Of a DNA stretch of 64,000 nucleotides, positions 58,688-64,000 are shown one piece after another; the first letter of the stretch is position 1; each line of letters starts with the position of its first letter. A model generated the notes under the pieces. The model ran no database searches, was not told the DNA's origin, and saw only the letters and a list, made by a program, of their open reading frames with translations. The position numbers and the translations under genes were made by a program. The stretch comes from an uncultured Oribacterium sp. (GTDB lineage Bacteria; Bacillota; Clostridia; Lachnospirales; Lachnospiraceae): the NCBI GenBank assembly GCA_946413525.1, contig CAMKKZ010000009.1, forward strand, positions 62,001 through 126,000, written 5' to 3'.

Positions 58688-60133
58688 TCAATTATATTTC
58701 CTCCAGATGCGGGGGCTGAAGAGTATGGCCATGGGCAGGATCTCAAGACGCCCGGCCAGCATGTCAAAAATCAGCACCAGCTTTGACAGGACGGAATAAT
58801 CCGCGAAATTCCGTACCGGCCCCACGGCGCCAAGCCCCGGCCCGATATTATTGAAGGTGGCGCAGACCGCGGAGAAATTGGTCACAAAGTCAAAGCCGTC
58901 AAAGGAAATCAGGAACACGGAAAGCATAAAAATCGTGCAGTAGATGATCAGGTAGCAGTTGACGGAACGTACAATGCTGTGCTCCAGGCTCCTGCCCTCC
59001 AGACGGATGCGGCGCACCGCCTCCGGATGGATAATGACGTGCAGCTCCTTTCCGATCTCCTTAACCATGATGATGAGCCTGGAAACCTTAAGTCCGCCGC
59101 CGGTGGAGCCCGCGCAGGCACCGCTGAACATCAAAAACAGCACGACCATCTGGCTGGCCTGGGGCCACTGGTCAAAATCGAGGGTGCTGAAGCCGGTGGT
59201 GGTGATCAGCGAGCCCACCGTAAAGAAGGAGTGGTGCAGCGCATAAAGGAAATGTCCGCCCAGGCTCTGAAAAATATTCAGCGCAATAAAGATGGTCGAG
59301 CAGGCAATGATGCCAAGGTAAACCCTGGCCTCCTCGCACTGAAATGCCTCCTTCAGCCTCCTCTTTTGCAAAAGATAATATACATTGAAATTAATGCCAA
59401 AAAGAATCATGAAAATCGTGATCAGAAGCTGGCTCATCGTGCTGTAATCCGCCATGCCGCTGTTCCTGACCGCGAAACCTCCGGTGCCGGCCGTCCCAAA
59501 GCCAATGCAGAGGGCATCGAACAATGGCATGCCGGAAAGCAGATAGACAATAATCATGATCACCGTAAGCACGAAGTAGATTCCGTACAATGCCTTTGCC
59601 GTGTCCGCGACCCGGGGGACCATCTTCGAGACATCCGGCCCGGGAGATTCCGCCTTCATGATCATCATGTTATAGCCACCGCCCAGGGGCAGAATGGTCA
59701 GCACCAGCACCAGCACGCCCATGCCGCCCATCCAGTGGGAGAAGCTCCGCCAGAACAGAAGCCCCTTACCCAGGGACTCCACATCGCTCAGAACGGAGGA
59801 ACCGGTCGTCGTAAAGCCCGAAACGATTTCAAAAACAGCATCGATGTAATGGGGGATGCGACCGCTCAGGTAGAAGGGGAGTGCGCCCACCAGCGACAGG
59901 ATGATCCAGCAGCCGGCGACAGTCACAAAGCCCTCCCTCGCGTAAAAGGCAATCTTCTTCGGCCTCCGCACGCTCAGCACCGTGCCCAGGAAGAAAGCCC
60001 CGGCCGCCACCAGGAAAATGATCAGTGCCGTGGATTCCCGATAAATCAAGGCGCAGGCCAGCGGTGCCAGCATGGTCACGGCCTCCATCCTCAGCACCCA
60101 GGCCAGCACATATGCAATCATATAAAAATTCAT
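58688..60133 (-). CDS. trkH: TrkH/KtrB-type potassium uptake channel subunit
   Basis: 481 residues with 8-10 membrane helices and the four selectivity-filter-like loops, e.g. V-S-G-F-T-T-T-G-S-S-V, G-F-G-T-A-G-T-G-G-F and S-L-I-T-T-T-G-F-S-T. Mediates K+ entry with TrkA. ATG follows GGGGAAG; only 17 bp separate it from trkA, so they form one transcript. Confidence 0.95.
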   Translation of the reverse strand: MNFYMIAYVLAWVLRMEAVTMLAPLACALIYRESTALIIFLVAAGAFFLGTVLSVRRPKKIAFYAREGFVTVAGCWIILSLVGALPFYLSGRIPHYIDAVFEIVSGFTTTGSSVLSDVESLGKGLLFWRSFSHWMGGMGVLVLVLTILPLGGGYNMMIMKAESPGPDVSKMVPRVADTAKALYGIYFVLTVIMIIVYLLSGMPLFDALCIGFGTAGTGGFAVRNSGMADYSTMSQLLITIFMILFGINFNVYYLLQKRRLKEAFQCEEARVYLGIIACSTIFIALNIFQSLGGHFLYALHHSFFTVGSLITTTGFSTLDFDQWPQASQMVVLFLMFSGACAGSTGGGLKVSRLIIMVKEIGKELHVIIHPEAVRRIRLEGRSLEHSIVRSVNCYLIIYCTIFMLSVFLISFDGFDFVTNFSAVCATFNNIGPGLGAVGPVRNFADYSVLSKLVLIFDMLAGRLEILPMAILFSPRIWRKYN

Positions 60134-60150
60134 ACAGCTTCCCCTTCCGC

Positions 60151-61512
60151 TCAGGCCAAAATATCCTTCAGGTCATTGAAACCCGTATTCGTCGTGATAA
60201 TGATAACGCGGTCGCCGGCAAGCATCTTGTCACTGCCCCGGGGCGTAATGATCTGCCTTCCCCGGACAATGGCGCCTACCAGAACGTTCGGCTTGAAATG
60301 AAGCTCGGCGAAGCTGTGCCCCACCAGTTTTTCGTCCTGCCCTACCCGGAATTCCAGGGCCTCTGCCCTCCCTTCCGCAATCTTATACAAGGTCTCCACG
60401 TTGGAGCCCTGGGAGTTCTCCAATGCCCGTACATGCTGCACCACCGCGTCGGCCGCGATCTTCCTGGGATACAGAACCGAGCCCAGGCTCATCTCATCAA
60501 TCACATTCCCGAAAGCCAGACGGTTGATCTTCGTTATCAGACGCGCGTTGGTCAGCTTTCCGGCATAGAGGGAAAGCATGATATTTTCCTCGTCAAAACC
60601 CGTCAGCGAGCAGAAGGCATCGGTATTCTCAACCCCTTCGCGGAGAAGGAGCTCCTGGTCAGTGCCATCCCCGTTGACAATGGAAGCCTTCGGGAACTCA
60701 TCCGAAAGCTGGAAGCAGCGGTCATAGTCATTATCAATAATCTTCAGGCGGATATCCAGCCTGGTTTCCTGCACATAACGAGCCAGGTAATAGGCGATCC
60801 GCCCTCCCCCGACCACGATGCAGCTCCGCACGGGGGTATAGTTAATGCCTATGGCGTGCAGCACCTTCTTCGTATCAGCCGGCTTCGCGATGAAGCTGAT
60901 AATGTCGCCGGCCTGGATATCGCTGATACCTGAAGGGATCAGCACATCCTTACCTCGCTCGATCACGCAGATCAGGACATTCATATCGAGCAGGCCGGGA
61001 AGCTCCTTCAACTGTTTCCCGCAAAGCACGCTCTCCTCCGGCACCCTCACCCTGATGAGATCCAGCTTGCCCCTGGAAAAGCTGTCGATCTTCATGGCGG
61101 AAGGGAAGCGCAGCAGTCGTTCCACCTCCCTGGCAGCCGACATTTCCGGATTGATGACCATCCCCAGGTTCAGCTCATCCCGGAGGTACGCAAGCTCATC
61201 GGTATACTCCGGACTCCGTATCCTGGCGATGGTGCTGCAGTTGGCCTCTTTCTTTGCCAGGAGGCAGCAAAGCATATTAATCTCGTCAGAGTCCGTGGCG
61301 GCAATCAGCACATCCGTCTGCCTGATCCCGGCTTCCCCCTGGGTCTTCAGAACCGCCCCGTTCCCCTGTATTCCCAGGACATCGATGGACTCCACGGCCC
61401 GGCGGAGCGTCTTTTCATTTTTGTCAATAATGGTGACATTATGCTTCTCCTTAATCAACTGTTCCGCAATGGTCAGGCCCACCTTGCCGCATCCCACAAC
61501 GATGATATTCAT
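60151..61512 (-). CDS. trkA: Trk system potassium transporter, regulatory subunit TrkA
   Basis: 453 residues with two RCK_N/RCK_C repeats. The first begins I-I-V-V-G-C-G-K-V-G-L-T-I-A and the second I-V-V-G-G-G-R-I-A-Y-Y. They bind NAD(H)/ATP and gate TrkH. ATG with GAAGGGA upstream. The 130-bp gap to recU is a degenerate array of TGTATCACTGTATTAA-like units. Confidence 0.95.
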   Translation of the reverse strand: MNIIVVGCGKVGLTIAEQLIKEKHNVTIIDKNEKTLRRAVESIDVLGIQGNGAVLKTQGEAGIRQTDVLIAATDSDEINMLCCLLAKKEANCSTIARIRSPEYTDELAYLRDELNLGMVINPEMSAAREVERLLRFPSAMKIDSFSRGKLDLIRVRVPEESVLCGKQLKELPGLLDMNVLICVIERGKDVLIPSGISDIQAGDIISFIAKPADTKKVLHAIGINYTPVRSCIVVGGGRIAYYLARYVQETRLDIRLKIIDNDYDRCFQLSDEFPKASIVNGDGTDQELLLREGVENTDAFCSLTGFDEENIMLSLYAGKLTNARLITKINRLAFGNVIDEMSLGSVLYPRKIAADAVVQHVRALENSQGSNVETLYKIAEGRAEALEFRVGQDEKLVGHSFAELHFKPNVLVGAIVRGRQIITPRGSDKMLAGDRVIIITTNTGFNDLKDILA

Positions 61513-61641
61513 TCTTCAAAGTCCCTTCTGTATCCACTGTATCCATGTATCACTGTATTGTATCACTGTATTAATGTATTAATATACCACTGTATCCATG
61601 TATCGCTGCATTAATATATCATTGTATTAATGTATCGCCTG
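61513..61641. repeat. Degenerate short tandem repeat (TGTATCACTGTATTAA-like)
   Basis: About eight 12-17 bp units made of (T)GTAT(C/T)(A/C)(A/C)TGTATTAATG. It starts immediately after the recU stop and ends at the trkA ribosome site. Confidence 0.75.
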
Positions 61642-62187
61642 CTATACGTCTCCCCCTTGCCGCTCGTCAAGGTCAAGCTGCAGCGCTTCCAGGAAGTGTA
61701 CGAACATGTCCTTGTGGGCGCGAAGCAGGTATCTCTGATCCAGCTCATCATAATGGAAGCTTTTGCGCCCGCCCTCTTCCATGCGCTGCCAAAACCTGTA
61801 GAGATCCCGGAAAGGCACGTAATAAGACTCGCCCCTCTCCACGAAGGAAAGGATAATGAAGCTGACTCCTTCCTGCCGTTCAAAGTCACGCATGAACGTC
61901 ACTTGATGCGGATGGATGTTTCGGAGAGACCAGGAGTCTGACCGACATTCCTTTGCGTCAAAGCATACAGGAATCCCCTGCACGACGCCGATATAATCCA
62001 CAGTCGACTTCTGACGGAAATACGCCAGGGTAATCTGGCTGTGATTCTCGCTCATTTCAACAGGAGTAATCGGCGTAGGCACCTTCTGTATGACGGCCAG
62101 CCCCTTTTCCCGGTAAACTGAGACCGTATGATTGATGAGATCCTCCAGTTGGGATCCCCTCAGGCCCCGTGATTTCCATGTACCCAT
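61642..62187 (-). CDS. recU: Holliday junction resolvase RecU
   Basis: 181 residues. R-G-L-R-G-S-Q-L-E-D-L-I-N near the start, then the nuclease core K-S-T-V-D-Y-I-G-V-V and C-F-D-A-K-E-C (D...D-x-K) and H-P-H-Q-V-T-F-M. RecU cuts Holliday junctions in Firmicutes. The start codon lies 28 bp inside the end of trpS, so the two genes overlap. Unlike Bacillus, no penicillin-binding-protein gene is adjacent. Confidence 0.93.
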   Translation of the reverse strand: MGTWKSRGLRGSQLEDLINHTVSVYREKGLAVIQKVPTPITPVEMSENHSQITLAYFRQKSTVDYIGVVQGIPVCFDAKECRSDSWSLRNIHPHQVTFMRDFERQEGVSFIILSFVERGESYYVPFRDLYRFWQRMEEGGRKSFHYDELDQRYLLRAHKDMFVHFLEALQLDLDERQGGDV

Positions 62188-63305
62188 GTATCCCAGTCTT
62201 TGATGATAGACCTGTCATCGAAATAATTGATGCGCATGGCGGCACAGACCTCCGCCAGCGTACGTTCTCCGGTTTCCGCCGCCTTCCTGCTTCCTTCCCT
62301 CAAAATGTCATATACATCGGAAATCCTTGATTCCCAGCCGGCCCTGGCAGTCCGAATAGGGGAAAGCATCTCTTCCATGACCTTTATGAGAAATTTCTTG
62401 CACTTCACGTCCCCCAGGCCGCCCTTTCGATAATGCTCCTTCATCTCGTCAAGGCAACTGTATTCCGGCAGGTACTCGGCGAACTGCTCCGTTTTGGAAA
62501 AGGCGTCGAGATACGTAAATACCATGTTCCCTTCCACATGCCCGGGATCGGAAATATTGATATGCTCCGGATCCGTGAACATGCTCATTACCTTCTTTTT
62601 CACGGTCTGGGCGTCATCACTTAAGTAAATGCAGTTCCCCAGGGATTTGGACATTTTCGCGCCGCCGTCTATCCCCGGCAGCCTGCGCTGGACCTCATTC
62701 TCCGGGAGCATAATGTCCGGCTCCACCAGCACGTCGCACCGATAGGTCTGATTGAAACGGCGCACAATTTCCCTTGTCTGCTCCAGCATCGGCATCTGGT
62801 CTTCCCCCACCGGGACGACCGTGGCCTTGAAGGCGGTAATATCGGCGGCCTGGGAAACAGGGTAGGTGAAGAAGCCTGCCGGAAGCCCGGCCTCATTATC
62901 ATTCTCGCTGTCATTCCCCGTGAAGCCGCGCAGCTTCATTTCCGCCTTGACCGTGGGGTTCCTGCTCAGACGCTGGGTCGTGACCAGATTCATATAATAG
63001 AAGGTCAAAGCATGAAGCGCAGGGATGGCGGACTGGATGCAAATCGTGCTGCGATCCGGGTCTATCCCCACGGAAAGGTAATCCAATGTGACCTCGATAA
63101 TATTGTCCCGTATCTTTGCCGGGTTCTCCCAGTTGTCCGTCAGAGCCTGGTCATCGGCAATAAGGATATTGATCTCGTCAAATTCCCCCGAATCCTGGAG
63201 CTGAACCCTTCGCCGGAGCGACCCAACGTAATGCCCAAGATGCAGCTTCCCCGTGGGCCTGTCGCCCGTCAATATAACCTTTCTCTTCGCGTCCTTCGCC
63301 TGCAT
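62160..63305 (-). CDS. trpS: Tryptophan--tRNA ligase
   Basis: 381 residues from ATG 63305, with GGAGG 10 nt upstream; a longer frame to 63326 would start inside that ribosome site. Class I motifs: G-K-L-H-L-G-H-Y (HIGH) near the N-terminus and K-M-S-K-S near residue 210. A-T-V-V-P-V-G-E-D-Q-M is the tryptophan/ATP site region. It is longer than common bacterial TrpS (about 330), with a small acidic insert near residue 130. Overlaps recU by 28 bp. Confidence 0.95.
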   Translation of the reverse strand: MQAKDAKRKVILTGDRPTGKLHLGHYVGSLRRRVQLQDSGEFDEINILIADDQALTDNWENPAKIRDNIIEVTLDYLSVGIDPDRSTICIQSAIPALHALTFYYMNLVTTQRLSRNPTVKAEMKLRGFTGNDSENDNEAGLPAGFFTYPVSQAADITAFKATVVPVGEDQMPMLEQTREIVRRFNQTYRCDVLVEPDIMLPENEVQRRLPGIDGGAKMSKSLGNCIYLSDDAQTVKKKVMSMFTDPEHINISDPGHVEGNMVFTYLDAFSKTEQFAEYLPEYSCLDEMKEHYRKGGLGDVKCKKFLIKVMEEMLSPIRTARAGWESRISDVYDILREGSRKAAETGERTLAEVCAAMRINYFDDRSIIKDWDTWVHGNHGA

Positions 63306-63382
63306 AAGCTCCCAACCTCCAAACATCTAATACATATCTGTAAATATAGTTACCGTCATAAAAACATTGAGCCGGCTCCGCT

Positions 63383-63739
63383 TTAAAAGGCATTTTTAAA
63401 CAGGCAAAAGTCGCCCCCATCAATGCTTACAATATCAAAACGGCACGGAGTCTTCCACGGATCCAGATGATTCCGGAGAAGATACTCCTCAGCCACCCTG
63501 CGTATGCGCTGCTGCTTCCCCCAATCCACAGCCTGGAAACCAAAACCCAGAAGCGGGGACGTGCGGGCTTTCACCTCAAGGAATACAAGGCAATCCCCTT
63601 CCCTGGCGATAATATCTACCTCATTCCGATGGAAGCGATAATTCGAATCAAGAATTTCGTAACCCTGGCCCTCCAGGTATTTTCGAGCTGCAGCTTCGCT
63701 CCTGTGCCCTTTTTCGTAATTCTGCCTCTTATCACCCAT
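63383..63739 (-). CDS. YraN family (UPF0102) endonuclease-like protein
   Basis: 118 residues from ATG 63739. E-A-A-A-R-K-Y-L-E-G-Q-G-Y, N-E-V-D-I-I-A-R-E-G-D-C-L-V-F-L-E-V-K gives the PD-(D/E)XK arrangement (D, E-x-K). Function is presumed in DNA repair. It lies directly after rnhB, the usual arrangement in Firmicutes. Confidence 0.93.
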   Translation of the reverse strand: MGDKRQNYEKGHRSEAAARKYLEGQGYEILDSNYRFHRNEVDIIAREGDCLVFLEVKARTSPLLGFGFQAVDWGKQQRIRRVAEEYLLRNHLDPWKTPCRFDIVSIDGGDFCLFKNAF

Positions 63740-63778
63740 AAATGATTCACCCGTCAGATCATAAAGCTCCAAAGATGG

Positions 63779-64000
63779 TCAAACCTTGATATTTTTCAGA
63801 AAAGTCCTCCTGTGGATTGGACATGGACCAAGCTCCCGGAGAGCGTCCATATGCTGGGGCGTGCCATAGCCCTTATGCTTCGCAAAACCATATCCCGGAT
63901 ACTCCTTATCCATGGCTTCCATGAACCGGTCCCTTGTCACCTTGCCAAGTATGCTGGCGGCCGCTATGCTGGCGGACTTCTGATCCCCCCTGACGATTGG
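63779..64000 (-). CDS. rnhB: Ribonuclease HII, C-terminal part (cut by window edge)
   Basis: 73 residues read from the window edge to TGA at 63779-63781: [17 protein letters not shown] then [14 protein letters not shown] and [10 protein letters not shown]. These are the conserved end of RNase HII, which removes ribonucleotides from DNA. The gene continues beyond the window. First gene seen of the rnhB-yraN-trpS-recU-trkA-trkH run. Confidence 0.95.
   Translation of the reverse strand, partial: PIVRGDQKSASIAAASILGKVTRDRFMEAMDKEYPGYGFAKHKGYGTPQHMDALRELGPCPIHRRTFLKNIKV

Noticed and set aside
58979..60301. 440-codon plus frame opposite trkH
   Set aside because: Shadow of a membrane-protein gene with clear TrkH filter motifs.

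Overview
The window looks like chromosomal DNA of an anaerobic Firmicute, most likely a Lachnospiraceae-type Clostridium relative. The evidence is AGGAGG-type ribosome sites, a RecU Holliday resolvase, TrkA/TrkH, BioY under a Gram-positive style BirA operator, a VTC / DUF4956 / Cthe_2159-type operon, a Tat-exported FMN/FAD reductase and choline/glucan-type wall-binding repeats. No rRNA, tRNA, CRISPR array or intact prophage was seen.

Layout. 1-6.2 kb: 3' end of a GlpA-like oxidoreductase, a Sel1-type protein on the other strand, an AraC remnant and a partner FAD oxidoreductase. 6.5-12.6 kb: two paralogous type-B carboxylesterases flank a two-component pair whose regulator joins an XRE helix-turn-helix to a receiver domain. 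12.9-17.9 kb: a giant protein of unknown function. 18.4-24.4 kb: a DUF1349 protein, hicAB, and an exported flavin reductase opposite a LysR regulator. 24.5-28.4 kb: VTC / DUF4956 / carbohydrate-binding operon. 29.4-38.2 kb: bioY, a wall L,D-transpeptidase, an AAA-ATPase/nuclease and a vWA protein. 38.5-48.4 kb: accessory region with an Rpn-like nuclease, transposase and serine-recombinase remnants, a PLD-SNF2 helicase plus Eco57I-type methylase pair, and a RelB/ParE module. 48.9-58.6 kb: wall-binding protein, secreted nuclease, AEC transporter, zinc-ribbon membrane protein, class III cyclase-like protein and aldo/keto reductase. 58.7-64 kb: housekeeping run rnhB-yraN-trpS-recU-trkA-trkH.

The most unusual property is repeat structure. 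At least five families of short, hairpin-rich dispersed elements (about 70-130 bp) fill the intergenic space, one 200-bp unit with 17-bp terminal inverted repeats looks like a MITE, and nearly every gap carries a 26-74 bp tandem array. Several arrays start inside the last codons of a gene and continue past its stop. Many proteins contain in-frame repeat tracts (BioY N-terminus, helicase, cyclase-like protein, nuclease, transpeptidase, carbohydrate-binding protein). In one oxidoreductase two copies of a 69-bp dispersed element sit in frame inside the FAD-binding fold. I read this as active repeat insertion and expansion that shapes both intergenic DNA and proteins; the mechanism is not visible here.
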